This document shows positions 7,390 to 15,342 of a stretch of DNA of 32,383 nt, in pieces (the first letter of the stretch is position 1; every line of letters starts with the position of its first letter). Both the position numbers and the translations under genes were made by a program. Under the pieces are notes generated by a model. It saw nothing but the letters and a program-made list of their open reading frames with translations, did not search any database and was not told the origin of the DNA. Source of the stretch: Rubrivivax sp. (GTDB taxonomy: Bacteria > Pseudomonadota > Gammaproteobacteria > Burkholderiales > Burkholderiaceae_C); assembly GCA_024641945.1 (NCBI GenBank), contig JAHECD010000053.1, positions 1 through 32,383 of the forward strand. Reading direction: 5' to 3'.

Positions 7390-7698
7390 ACGGGGCCGCG
7401 CACGGCGCGTTGACGTGGTCCGACGCTGCGGGCGTCGACCGTTGCGAATTCGCTGCCGCCCAGGTCGGTGACCCGCCGCGCACGGCTCTCGTTGACTTAT
7501 ATCAGCGCAGACTGATTCAAGTTGACTGACCATGTCCGCATGAAGATCTCGCAATGGAATGGCCACCGACTCATCGTGCGTGGTGTGACGCAACGTCGAG
7601 GTTAGCGATGGTCTCGGCGCAGCGACGGCTTCACGCGAAGGCGGCATCCATCGACCATGGCGCCATGCAGGCGCCGTAGAAGACCAGGGAGCATCCAG
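7390..7698. other. Long leader region of the octaheme cytochrome operon
   Basis: This 309-bp stretch has no coding ORF that I trust. It contains an FNR-like dyad at 7492-7505, a direct repeat GTTGACT at 7491-7497 and 7521-7527 (exactly 30 bp apart), the inverted repeat ATCAG-N6-CTGAT at 7501-7516, and a GGCGCC-N5-GGCGCC hairpin at 7659-7675 shortly before the ribosome-binding site. Base composition drops to mixed AT/GC around 7490-7530, as expected for a promoter zone. An in-frame ATG at 7657 would extend the cytochrome N-terminus by 14 mostly basic residues but has no Shine-Dalgarno and spoils the signal anchor. Confidence 0.5.
7492..7505 (+). promoter_or_regulatory. FNR/Anr-like binding site upstream of the cytochrome operon
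   Basis: TTGAC-TTAT-ATCAG matches the FNR/Anr/Dnr consensus TTGAT-N4-ATCAA at 8 of 10 defined positions, with the two changes placed symmetrically. It lies about 194 bp before the octaheme cytochrome start codon. An oxygen-responsive activator here would fit an anaerobic or microaerobic respiratory operon. TTGACT at the same place could instead be a -35 element, but no good -10 follows at 17 bases. Confidence 0.4.
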
Positions 7699-9150
7699 AT
7701 GAAAAAAACAATCCCCCGCTGGATCTTCGGCCTGCTCGTGATCGGTCTGCTGATCCTGGTTCCCTTCCTGTATCAACAGCCGTCGAAGAATCAGCCGCAC
7801 GATGCGGCCAGCCGCATTCCGGTCAAGGGGGTGCACGTCGACCACCGCGACATCGTCAAAGGCGACTTCAAGACCGGGCAGGACGTCACACGCGCCTGCC
7901 TGGTGTGCCACAAGGACGCCGCAGCGGAACTGATGAAGACGACGCACTGGACCTGGGAGTCCAAGCCCTTCGACGTGCCGTGGCGCAAGGAGCCGGTCAC
8001 GATCGGCAAGATCAACCAGATCAACAATTTCTGCATCGGGGCGCAAGGCAACGAGAACAAGTGCATGTCGTGCCACGCGGGCTACGGCTGGGAGGCCGGC
8101 CGCGCGGCGCAACAGGCAAATCCGGAGAACGTCGATTGCCTGGCCTGCCATGCAGACACCGGCGCGTATGGCAAGGGGCTGTTCGGCAATCCGTCGGCGA
8201 GCGTGGATCTGCTCTCAGCGGCCCGCAGCGTGCGCGCCACGACGCGCGAGAACTGCGGCAAATGCCATTTCGACGGCGGCGGCGGCAACGGCGTCAAACA
8301 CGGCGATCTCGACGAGAGCCTGTATTTTCCGGACCGTGCGCTGGACGTGCACATGGGTGGCAAGCTCCACCTGCAGTGCAGCGATTGCCATGTCACGCGC
8401 CAGCACCAGATCCTCGGCCGCATGATTGCCGACAACTACTCGGTCGACCCGGCCGAGCAGGTTTCGTGCGAACAGTGCCACCAGGGGCTGGTTCACAAGG
8501 ACCAGCGCATCGGCACGCACCTGAAGTCGGTGGCATGCCAGACCTGCCACGTGCCGGCGATCGCGCGGCAGGAGCCGACCAAGGTGACCTGGGACTGGTC
8601 GCAGGCCGGCCAGGCCACGCGCAAGGAGGATCACTACACCTACCTGAAGATCAAGGGCGAATTCAGCTACGAATCCAACTTCGCGCCGACGTACCTCTGG
8701 TTCAACGGCAACAACGAGTACCGGTACCTCCTGGGCGACCCGATCGACCGCAAGGGCCCGACGTACATCAACAAGCCGGCCGGCAGCATCAAGGATCCGA
8801 AGGCACGCATCTTCCCGTTCAAGCTGCATGCCGCGAAACAGCCCTATGACAAGGTCCATGGTTACCTGCTGCAGCCGGTGACCTCGGGCAAGGACGGCTT
8901 CTGGACCAACTTCGACTGGGACCAGGCTTTCAAGCTCGCAGAACCGATCACCGGCCTGGCCTACAGCGGCCAATACGACTTCACGGAAACCTACATGTAC
9001 TGGGCCAGCACGCACATGGTGCAGTCCGCCGATGCGGCCCTGCAGTGCGACGCCTGCCACTCGTCCGCCGGCAAGCCGGGACGGCTGGACTGGACGGCCC
9101 TGGGATATGCGGGTGATCCGATCAAGTGGGGAGGGAGGAAGTTTCCATGA
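7699..9150 (+). CDS. otr: Octaheme c-type cytochrome, tetrathionate reductase (OTR) family
   Basis: A 483-residue exported multiheme enzyme. An N-terminal hydrophobic segment (about 7-24) is an uncleaved anchor or signal peptide. Eight CXXCH motifs start at Cys67, 122, 147, 186, 227, 257, 280 and 450; their number and uneven spacing, with a long gap before the last, match the Shewanella OTR family. That family reduces tetrathionate and also nitrite or hydroxylamine in vitro, and its active-site heme has a lysine ligand. Lys159, in the TGAYGKG segment just after the third heme motif, is my candidate for that ligand. The start at 7699 has AGGGAGC 6-12 bases upstream. The stop overlaps the next start as ATGA, so it is translationally coupled to the heptaheme-cytochrome b fusion that probably exchanges electrons with it. 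Confidence 0.88.
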   Translation: MKKTIPRWIFGLLVIGLLILVPFLYQQPSKNQPHDAASRIPVKGVHVDHRDIVKGDFKTGQDVTRACLVCHKDAAAELMKTTHWTWESKPFDVPWRKEPVTIGKINQINNFCIGAQGNENKCMSCHAGYGWEAGRAAQQANPENVDCLACHADTGAYGKGLFGNPSASVDLLSAARSVRATTRENCGKCHFDGGGGNGVKHGDLDESLYFPDRALDVHMGGKLHLQCSDCHVTRQHQILGRMIADNYSVDPAEQVSCEQCHQGLVHKDQRIGTHLKSVACQTCHVPAIARQEPTKVTWDWSQAGQATRKEDHYTYLKIKGEFSYESNFAPTYLWFNGNNEYRYLLGDPIDRKGPTYINKPAGSIKDPKARIFPFKLHAAKQPYDKVHGYLLQPVTSGKDGFWTNFDWDQAFKLAEPITGLAYSGQYDFTETYMYWASTHMVQSADAALQCDACHSSAGKPGRLDWTALGYAGDPIKWGGRKFP

Positions 9151-11885
9151 CCGCCAGGACACTCGCCCTTGCGATGGCGCTGTTGGTGGGTTCGACAGTG
9201 CCGGCCGGCGCCAATCCCGTCGCTCCCGCTCCCGCTCCCACATCCGCTGCTGCGTCCGCTTCCGCCTCCGCGCCGCGGGCTTCGATGAAGAGCCTGCACC
9301 CGAATTTCGCGCTGCTCGATGCCGACGCGGTGAACGTGCTGAAGAGCGGTCGGGCCGTGTCGACCATGAAGAGTTGCGGCCAGTGCCACGACACCACCTT
9401 CATCACCAACCATGCCTTCCATGCGGATCTCGGCCTGAAGACCTTTGCGTCGTCCACCAAGGGCTGGGACTCGAGCCCCGGCCTGTTCGGCCAGTGGGAC
9501 CCGTTGCGCTATCGCTTCCTGTCGCAGACGGGCGATGAACGGCTCGATCTGTCCACTGCGGACTGGTTGATGCTCAACGGCGAGCGCGCGGTCGGTGGCG
9601 GGCCGGCCACGACGTCGCGCGCCGGGCAGCCGCTCACGGCCTTGAAATCGAGAGTCGACGATCCGGAAACCTCGCTGCTGAACGCGGCCGGCGAGCGCAC
9701 CGTGTGGAACTGGTCCGACTCCGGCACGATGGAAATGAACTGTTTCCTCTGCCATCTGGAGCAACCCGATCTTGCGGCGCGCAAGGCGGCGATCCGTGCC
9801 GGCCGCTTTGCCGATGCCAATACGGCCACCCTGTCCGGGCTGCAGGTCGTCGAGGCCGACGGCAGGTCATGGGTGTGGAACCGGGCCGCGTTCACCGCCG
9901 ACGGGCTCGTCGACAGCAAGACGCTGGGTATCCAGGACCCGACCAACGCCAATTGCGCCGCCTGCCATGGCGAAGTGCATCCGGCAGGCGACAAGCCGGT
10001 GCTGCTCAACGCCTGTGACCTGGACTATCCGCAGACGGCGACCACCGGGCAGGTCGTGGCCTCGCAGCGGATCAATGCGTCCGGCGTCAACCTGGCCGAC
10101 AAGTCGGCGCTGCATCGATCGTGGGATATCCATGCCGAGCGCCAGTTGCAGTGCACCGACTGCCACCACGCGCTGAACAATCCGGCGCACGTCAACCGCA
10201 TCCAGGGCAAGCAGCCGGCGCACCTGCGCTACGACCCGCGCGCATTGGAAATCACGGAATACCTGCAGCGGCCCGACCACGGGTTCGCGCGTGGGCAGAG
10301 CGCGCAGATTCACGTGGCACCCGAGAGCAAGGGCACCATGCGTCGCTGCGAGACCTGCCACGATGCGTCGACCAGTCACGAGGCCTGGCTGCCCTACGTG
10401 CAGACGCACATGGCGGCGCTCGCTTGCGAGAGCTGCCACATACCGAAGATGTATGCGCCGGCGATCCAGTCGTACGACTGGACCGTCGTCGGCATCGACG
10501 GGCAGCCGGTGCGCAGCTGCCGGGGCGTGGACGGCGCGCCCGGCGATGTGCGCTCGCTGGTGACCGGCTTCGAGCCGGTCCTGATGAAGCGGACCAACGT
10601 GGACGGCGCCGCCCTGCTGGCTCCGTACAACCTCATCAGCGCGTTCTACTGGGTCTACGACGACGCCGGTGGCAAGAAGCGCCCGGTGCGCCTGCTGGAC
10701 CTGAAGGCCGCGTTTGTGGACGGCGGCGCCTACGCGGCCGACATCGTCGCGGCCTTCGACGGCAATCACGATGGTGTCGTCGGCGCCGCTGAATTGCGCG
10801 TCGATTCGCCGGCGAAGGAAGCGGCGGTGAAGGCGCGGCTCGCGAAGCTCGGGCTGCAGAACGTGCGCATGGAAGGGCAGGTCCAACCCTTCAGCATCAA
10901 CCACAACGTCACCCGCGGCGAGAGCGCGGTCAACGAGTGCCAGGCCTGCCACGCGGCCGACTCGCGCCTGACCAAGGGAATCGTGTTGGCGGGCTTCGCG
11001 CCCGTGTTGCCCACCTTCAACGCCGACAACAACGTCACCGCCAGCGGTGATCTGGTCCGGCAGGGCGACGGTGCCCTGTTCTACCGGCCCGTGCCGGCGC
11101 GCGACGCGCTCTATGTGTTCGGCAGCAGCCGCATCCCTTGGGTCGACCGGCTCGGCCTCCTGGCGTTGGCCGGCACGCTGCTGGGCGTGATCGGGCATGG
11201 CGGGTTGCGCTACCTCGCCTTCAGGAAGCGGCCGCACGGCCATGAATCGACCCGCCGCGTGCACATGTACGACGCCTACCGGCGCTTCTGGCACTGGCTG
11301 CAGGCCATCACGATCGTGGCCCTGCTGCTGACCGGCCTGATCATTCACCGGCCGGATCTGTTCGCCGCGTTTTCCTTCGCCGGCGTGGTGACGCTGCACA
11401 ACACGCTGGCGGTGATCCTGGTGATCAACGCGGCGCTGTCGCTCTTCTATCACCTGGCGACGGAGCGCATGCGCGAATACATCCCGCGGCCCTACGGCTT
11501 CTTCGACGACGCCATCAGGCAAACCCAGTACTACGTGTCGGGCATCTTCAAGGGCGAACCGCACCCGTTCGAGAAGCGGCCGGACGACCGCATGAACCCG
11601 ATCCAGAAGCTCACCTACTTCGGCATCCTGAACGTGCTGTTGCCGCTGCAGATCGTCACGGGTGCGCTGATGTGGGGCGTGCAGAGGTGGCCGGAAATCG
11701 CCGGCGCCGTCGGCGGCCTTCCGCTGCTGGGGCCGCTGCATTCCCTGCTGGCCTGGCTGTTCGCCTGCTTCATCGTCGGCCACGTGTACCTGACGACGAC
11801 GGGGGCGACGCCGCTGGAGGCGATCCGCGGCATGGTGACGGGCTATGAAGAGGTCGAGGACCATGCCCCGGAGGTCAAGACATGA
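9147..11885 (+). CDS. Heptaheme cytochrome c fused to a cytochrome b561-type membrane domain
   Basis: A 912-residue fusion. Residues 1-23 form a signal peptide, followed by an Ala/Pro/Ser linker. The periplasmic part carries seven CXXCH heme sites at Cys77, 199, 270, 336, 401, 427 and 598, and an EF-hand-like loop DGNHDGVVGAAE (538-549) with calcium-type ligand spacing. After a transmembrane segment (about 668-690) comes a four-helix cytochrome b561/PhsC-like domain with candidate heme-b histidines His716, His751, His769, His865 and His879. This architecture could carry electrons between the quinone pool and the octaheme enzyme encoded just upstream. Start 9147 overlaps the upstream stop and is preceded by GGGAGGGAGGAAG. 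I know of separate cytochrome b and multiheme partners in related systems; how common this single-chain fusion is would need a database search. Confidence 0.87.
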   Translation: MTARTLALAMALLVGSTVPAGANPVAPAPAPTSAAASASASAPRASMKSLHPNFALLDADAVNVLKSGRAVSTMKSCGQCHDTTFITNHAFHADLGLKTFASSTKGWDSSPGLFGQWDPLRYRFLSQTGDERLDLSTADWLMLNGERAVGGGPATTSRAGQPLTALKSRVDDPETSLLNAAGERTVWNWSDSGTMEMNCFLCHLEQPDLAARKAAIRAGRFADANTATLSGLQVVEADGRSWVWNRAAFTADGLVDSKTLGIQDPTNANCAACHGEVHPAGDKPVLLNACDLDYPQTATTGQVVASQRINASGVNLADKSALHRSWDIHAERQLQCTDCHHALNNPAHVNRIQGKQPAHLRYDPRALEITEYLQRPDHGFARGQSAQIHVAPESKGTMRRCETCHDASTSHEAWLPYVQTHMAALACESCHIPKMYAPAIQSYDWTVVGIDGQPVRSCRGVDGAPGDVRSLVTGFEPVLMKRTNVDGAALLAPYNLISAFYWVYDDAGGKKRPVRLLDLKAAFVDGGAYAADIVAAFDGNHDGVVGAAELRVDSPAKEAAVKARLAKLGLQNVRMEGQVQPFSINHNVTRGESAVNECQACHAADSRLTKGIVLAGFAPVLPTFNADNNVTASGDLVRQGDGALFYRPVPARDALYVFGSSRIPWVDRLGLLALAGTLLGVIGHGGLRYLAFRKRPHGHESTRRVHMYDAYRRFWHWLQAITIVALLLTGLIIHRPDLFAAFSFAGVVTLHNTLAVILVINAALSLFYHLATERMREYIPRPYGFFDDAIRQTQYYVSGIFKGEPHPFEKRPDDRMNPIQKLTYFGILNVLLPLQIVTGALMWGVQRWPEIAGAVGGLPLLGPLHSLLAWLFACFIVGHVYLTTTGATPLEAIRGMVTGYEEVEDHAPEVKT

Positions 11886-11961
11886 CCTGCATGCGCAATC
11901 GTGCGGGGCCTGATGGATGGCCGGCGGCGGCCGGTGAGCGAGCCTTGTGAAGGGATTGGAC

Positions 11962-12507
11962 ATGAACGTGCGACGACTCGGATCGATCTTCAACCGGCCA
12001 GAGAAGGCCTACGCCCATCCGTACCTCGCCGGAGCCGTCCTCGGGGTGGTGCTGTTTCTCGCGTTCCTGCTGACGGGCAATGGCCTGGGCTCGTCGGGTG
12101 CCACCAGCCGCATCGATGCCGCGCTGGTCGACATCGTGGCGCCGGCCCATGTCGACAACACGCCGTATCTGCTGAAGATGGCCGGCGGCGACAAGAACCC
12201 GCTGGACGACTGGATCGTGCCGGTGTTCTTTGGCGCGCTGCTCGGCGGCTTCACGTCGGGGGCGCGAAACGGCCGCCTGAAGCTGACCACGACCAAGGGC
12301 CCGAACATCTCCGACAAGACACGCTGGGCGATGTCGTTCCTGGGCGGCGTGATCTTCCTCTACGGGGCGCGCATGGCGCGTGGGTGCACGTCCGGCCAGG
12401 CGCTGTCCGGCGGCGCCACGCTGGCCGCTGGGTCGTGGGTGATCATGTTCGCGATCTTCGGCGGCGCCTACCTGCTGGCCTATTTCGTGAGGAAGCTGTG
12501 GCTTTGA
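11962..12507 (+). CDS. YeeE/YedE-family half transporter (sulfur compound uptake, first half)
   Basis: A 181-residue membrane protein with hydrophobic segments at about 20-40, 83-101, 122-138 and 155-175. The motif GARMARGCTSGQALSGGA (about 135-151) contains the single cysteine, Cys142, in the position of the conserved thiosulfate-relay cysteine of the TsuA/YeeE family. Spirochaeta TsuA imports thiosulfate as one chain; here the protein is half that length and needs the second half encoded next. Start ATG 11962 has AAGGGA 7-12 bases upstream; a GTG at 11947 in the same frame is less likely. It lies 76 bp after the cytochrome fusion gene, in the same orientation. Confidence 0.85.
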   Translation: MNVRRLGSIFNRPEKAYAHPYLAGAVLGVVLFLAFLLTGNGLGSSGATSRIDAALVDIVAPAHVDNTPYLLKMAGGDKNPLDDWIVPVFFGALLGGFTSGARNGRLKLTTTKGPNISDKTRWAMSFLGGVIFLYGARMARGCTSGQALSGGATLAAGSWVIMFAIFGGAYLLAYFVRKLWL

Positions 12508-12562
12508 CACCGGCGCGGCCGATGGCGGCCGCGGCCGCCCGGCCGCATTCGAGGAGCATCAC

Positions 12563-13864
12563 ATGACCTTCCCTCTGGAAGCCTTCACGACGGTGAGTGC
12601 CGCGAATCCGTGGACCTACGCCGTCTTCGGGGGCGTCGGCTTCGCGTTCGGGTACACGCTCGAGATGGCGGGGTTCGGCGATTCGCGAAAACTCGCGGCC
12701 CAGTTCTATTTCAAGGATCTGACGGTGTTCAAGGTCATGTTCACGGCGATTGCCGTGGCCATGACCTTGCTGTTCGGCGCCGTCGGCCTGGGCCTGATCG
12801 ACTTCAGCCAGGTCTGGGTCAATCCCACCTACCTGGGGTCGGGCCTGGTCGGTGGGCTGATCATGGGGGTCGGTTTCATCGTCGGCGGTTTCTGCCCGAC
12901 GACCTCGCTCGCCTCGGCGTCGACCGGCAGGATCGACGGCATGCTGTTCATGCTGGGCGGATTTGTCGGCGCCTTTCTCTTCGGCGAGACCGAGCGCTAC
13001 TTCGACCATTGGTACAACAACGCCGGCTACTACGGCCGGCTGACGCTCGACCAGGTGCTGGACATCCCGGCGCCGGCCCTCGTATTGATCATCGTCCTGG
13101 TGGCGTTGTTCCTGTTCTGGGGCGGCGAGCAGTTGGAGCGCGCCCTGGCACGCAAGGACCTGAGCCGGGAGCCGCGCCTGCGAAGGGTCGGCGCGATGGC
13201 CCTGGCGGCCGCCGCGCTGGGTGTGCTGGTCCTCGGCAGTCCGTCGATGGACGATCGCTACCACCGCTTGAGCTTCAAGCGCACCGAGGTGATCGAGCAG
13301 CCGGGCGGCAAGCCGCTATCGGTGCCGCGTGTCTACAGCGCCGACGAGATGCTGGGCAAGCGCCTCGCCTTCACGTCACCGGCCGAGGCCTTCAAGGCCC
13401 GATTCCAGCAGGCCATCAACCCGGTCTACCTGGACGTTCGCAGCGAGGCCGACTACAACCTCTACCACCTCGTCGACTCGGTCAACGTGCCGCTGGATCG
13501 ACTCGCGGGCGCGGTCCCGAGTCTGCTGAGCGAGCCACCCGCGAACACCGTGTTCATCACCATCGGAAACGACGAAGATGCGGCGGTCCGGGCCTGGAAG
13601 CTGCTGGTGGCGTCGAGGGTCCAGAACGTCTACATCCTCGAAGGCGGCATCAACCGCTGGATCGAGGTCTTCGGCGCCGACGACGCGCCGCGACAGGCGC
13701 TGGCCAATGCCGGCCCGGATCAGTTGCGCTACACATTTCCGGCGGCCCTGGGCAGCCGCTACAAGTCTTGCTCGCCCAGTCCGATCGAGTACGAAAAGCT
13801 CGATTTCCAGGCCCGGATCGTCCTGCAGCTCAAGCGCGACAAGTCCGGAGGGGGTTGCGGCTAG
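12563..13864 (+). CDS. YeeE/YedE half transporter fused to a cysteine-less rhodanese-like domain
   Basis: A 433-residue fusion. Residues 1 to about 230 are membrane-embedded and include AGFGDSRKLAAQFYF (36-50) and GGFCPTTSLASASTG (108-122), where Cys111 is the transport cysteine of the YeeE/TsuA family. Residues about 285-371 match a rhodanese fold (PVYLDVRSEADYNLYH, then NVYILEGGINRW), but the catalytic loop that normally reads YCxxGxR is ITIGNDEDAA, so the sulfur-carrying cysteine is absent. Only three cysteines exist: Cys111, Cys403 and Cys432 in the C-terminal tail GGGCG. Rhodanese chemistry is therefore unlikely unless the tail cysteines substitute. GAGGAGC lies 9-15 bases before the ATG. 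The context suggests it forms the transporter with the gene 55 bp upstream. Confidence 0.85.
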   Translation: MTFPLEAFTTVSAANPWTYAVFGGVGFAFGYTLEMAGFGDSRKLAAQFYFKDLTVFKVMFTAIAVAMTLLFGAVGLGLIDFSQVWVNPTYLGSGLVGGLIMGVGFIVGGFCPTTSLASASTGRIDGMLFMLGGFVGAFLFGETERYFDHWYNNAGYYGRLTLDQVLDIPAPALVLIIVLVALFLFWGGEQLERALARKDLSREPRLRRVGAMALAAAALGVLVLGSPSMDDRYHRLSFKRTEVIEQPGGKPLSVPRVYSADEMLGKRLAFTSPAEAFKARFQQAINPVYLDVRSEADYNLYHLVDSVNVPLDRLAGAVPSLLSEPPANTVFITIGNDEDAAVRAWKLLVASRVQNVYILEGGINRWIEVFGADDAPRQALANAGPDQLRYTFPAALGSRYKSCSPSPIEYEKLDFQARIVLQLKRDKSGGGCG

Positions 13865-14004
13865 CGCGCGCCGGTCTGCAGCGATCCACAAACCCCTGCG
13901 GCGGCCGGCATCGGCACGACCCGCGTGACCGATTCGGCCGGAATCTGCCCAGACCCCGACCCGAGGGCCTTGAAATCGCCTGCGATCCCGCCCACATCGG
14001 GTGT

Positions 14005-14832
14005 GTGAACGCACTGGTCGCCCTCGGCTTCTTCCTCTTCGTCGCCGCGGTGGCGGGGGCCGGGTTGGCGGGGCCGACGCTGGCCCGCCTGTGGCGCCGG
14101 CAGCGCATCGGCCGACGGCCGTTCCCGGCCGCGTGGAGGGACATCGTGCGCCGCCGCGTTCCGCTGGCACGCGAACTGCCAGCCGTGCATCAACTGCGCT
14201 TGAGGAAGTCCATCCAGGTGCTGCTGGCGGAGGTGCCGTTCATCGGCTGTGCCGGGCTCGTGGTCACCGACGAGATGCGCGTGACGATCGCCGCGCAGGC
14301 CGCCTTCCTGCTGCTCGGGCGCGGCGGGTCGTTCGGCAACCTGCGCGAGGTGCTGGTCTACCCGGACCACTTTGTCGTGCCGCGCAACGGGCCCGGTTCC
14401 GGTGGCGTCGTGCACGAGGGCCGCGACGTGCTGTCCGGCCAGAGCTGGCAGCGCGGGCAGGTCATCGTGGCGTGGGACGCCGTGCGCGACGGCGCCGACG
14501 ATCCGCACGACGGCGCCAATGTCGTCTTCCACGAGTTCGCACACCAGCTCGATCAGGACACCGGCGCGGCCAACGGTGCGCCTTACGTGGGCCGCGGCGC
14601 GCAGCAGCAAACCTGGGCCCGGGTGATGATGCAGGAATTCGGCGCGCTGGCCTCGCGCCTGGCACGCGACGAGCCCGGCCTCATCGACCCGTACGCGGCC
14701 ACCCATCCGGCCGAATTCTTCGCCGTCACGAGCGAACTCTTCTTCGAGCGGCCGGCGGACCTCGCGACCGAGAGGCCCGCGCTGTACGAACAGCTCAGGC
14801 GCTGTTACCGCGTCGACCCGGCATCCTGGTAG
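14005..14832 (+). CDS. mtfA: MtfA-like zinc-dependent peptidase (M90 family)
   Basis: This 275-residue protein contains VVFHEFAHQLD, with the HExxH zinc motif at His176-His180, and downstream HPAEFFAVTSELFFE, whose glutamates include the expected third zinc ligand. Both are diagnostic for MtfA, which in E. coli binds the Mlc repressor and has aminopeptidase activity. No ATG is suitable: the first in frame (14275) would remove a third of the domain, so the GTG at 14005 is chosen. This start includes a hydrophobic N-terminal helix (about residues 3-23) that E. coli MtfA lacks, suggesting membrane attachment here. It lies 140 bp after the sulfur transporter gene and is probably an independent unit. 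Confidence 0.85.
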   Translation: MNALVALGFFLFVAAVAGAGLAGPTLARLWRRQRIGRRPFPAAWRDIVRRRVPLARELPAVHQLRLRKSIQVLLAEVPFIGCAGLVVTDEMRVTIAAQAAFLLLGRGGSFGNLREVLVYPDHFVVPRNGPGSGGVVHEGRDVLSGQSWQRGQVIVAWDAVRDGADDPHDGANVVFHEFAHQLDQDTGAANGAPYVGRGAQQQTWARVMMQEFGALASRLARDEPGLIDPYAATHPAEFFAVTSELFFERPADLATERPALYEQLRRCYRVDPASW

Positions 14833-14930
14833 TGTCGGGTGTGGGGCCGGCCTGCGCCGCCCCGAGTCGGCGGACAATGCCCGTCTCCGCCCGCGCCGGG
14901 CGACCCTGCCGCTGTCAGGCGGATCAGACC

Positions 14931-15251
14931 ATGGACCTGAAGCTACCGATCACCATCATCGACGAAATGAGCGAAGACGAAGTGCGCTCCGAGGGCGAAC
15001 TCGACCTTGCGAGCGGCGAGATCCGAAACGTGCGCTATGTGGACTACGACGTCACCGAGAAGGGCGTCCCCGCGGAACAGGAAGACTACGAGTTCAGCGT
15101 GGGCGTTCTGCGCAACGGCGCGCGCGAGGTGGAGTTCCGAGTCGAGGTGGACGCACTCGCCGGACGCTACTTCATCACGCCCAGCGAACTGCTGGAGCTC
15201 AAAGGCCGGGCGGCCAAACTGTTCAGCCAGCCGCCGCCGAACCTTCACTGA
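14931..15251 (+). CDS. Small acidic protein of unknown function
   Basis: A 106-residue acidic protein starting MDLKLPITIIDEMSEDEV and ending in a Pro-rich tail. The alternating pattern in EIRNVRYVDYDVTEKGV and AREVEFRVEVDALAGRYFITP suggests a small beta-rich fold with a final amphipathic helix. It has no cysteine, membrane segment or signal peptide. I do not recognise a family. Codon use resembles the neighbours and the frame is open from 14001, which supports a real gene, but the Shine-Dalgarno before the ATG at 14931 is weak. It follows mtfA by 98 bp on the same strand. The following 91 bp, before the CoA-transferase remnant, hold nothing I can name. Confidence 0.6.
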   Translation: MDLKLPITIIDEMSEDEVRSEGELDLASGEIRNVRYVDYDVTEKGVPAEQEDYEFSVGVLRNGAREVEFRVEVDALAGRYFITPSELLELKGRAAKLFSQPPPNLH

Positions 15252-15342
15252 ACGGCGTGGCCGTGTGGCGATTGCTTCGGTCGTCGAGACGATCGGTGCC
15301 AACCGCGAAAAGCCGGTTGGCTCCCGCAGCACCCGGCGGTAG

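Noticed and set aside
7492-7520. TTGACT (7492-7497) with a -10 at 17 bases as a standard promoter
   Set aside because: The hexamer at the right spacing is ATTCAA, a poor -10. The site reads better as an FNR-like dyad.
5404-8151. 915-codon minus-strand open frame over pfkA and the octaheme cytochrome
   Set aside because: It shares its region with pfkA in the wrong frame and reads antisense through eight heme motifs; composition is that of a shadow.
11882-11950. 22-codon ORF overlapping the stop of the cytochrome b fusion as ATGA
   Set aside because: The overlap is attractive, but the peptide has no hydrophobic segment or pattern and the downstream transporter gene has its own ribosome-binding site. 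It is too short to support without homologues.
13865-14004. Possible terminator after the sulfur transporter gene
   Set aside because: No stable stem followed by a T-run is visible in this 140-bp gap; nothing else was recognised in it.
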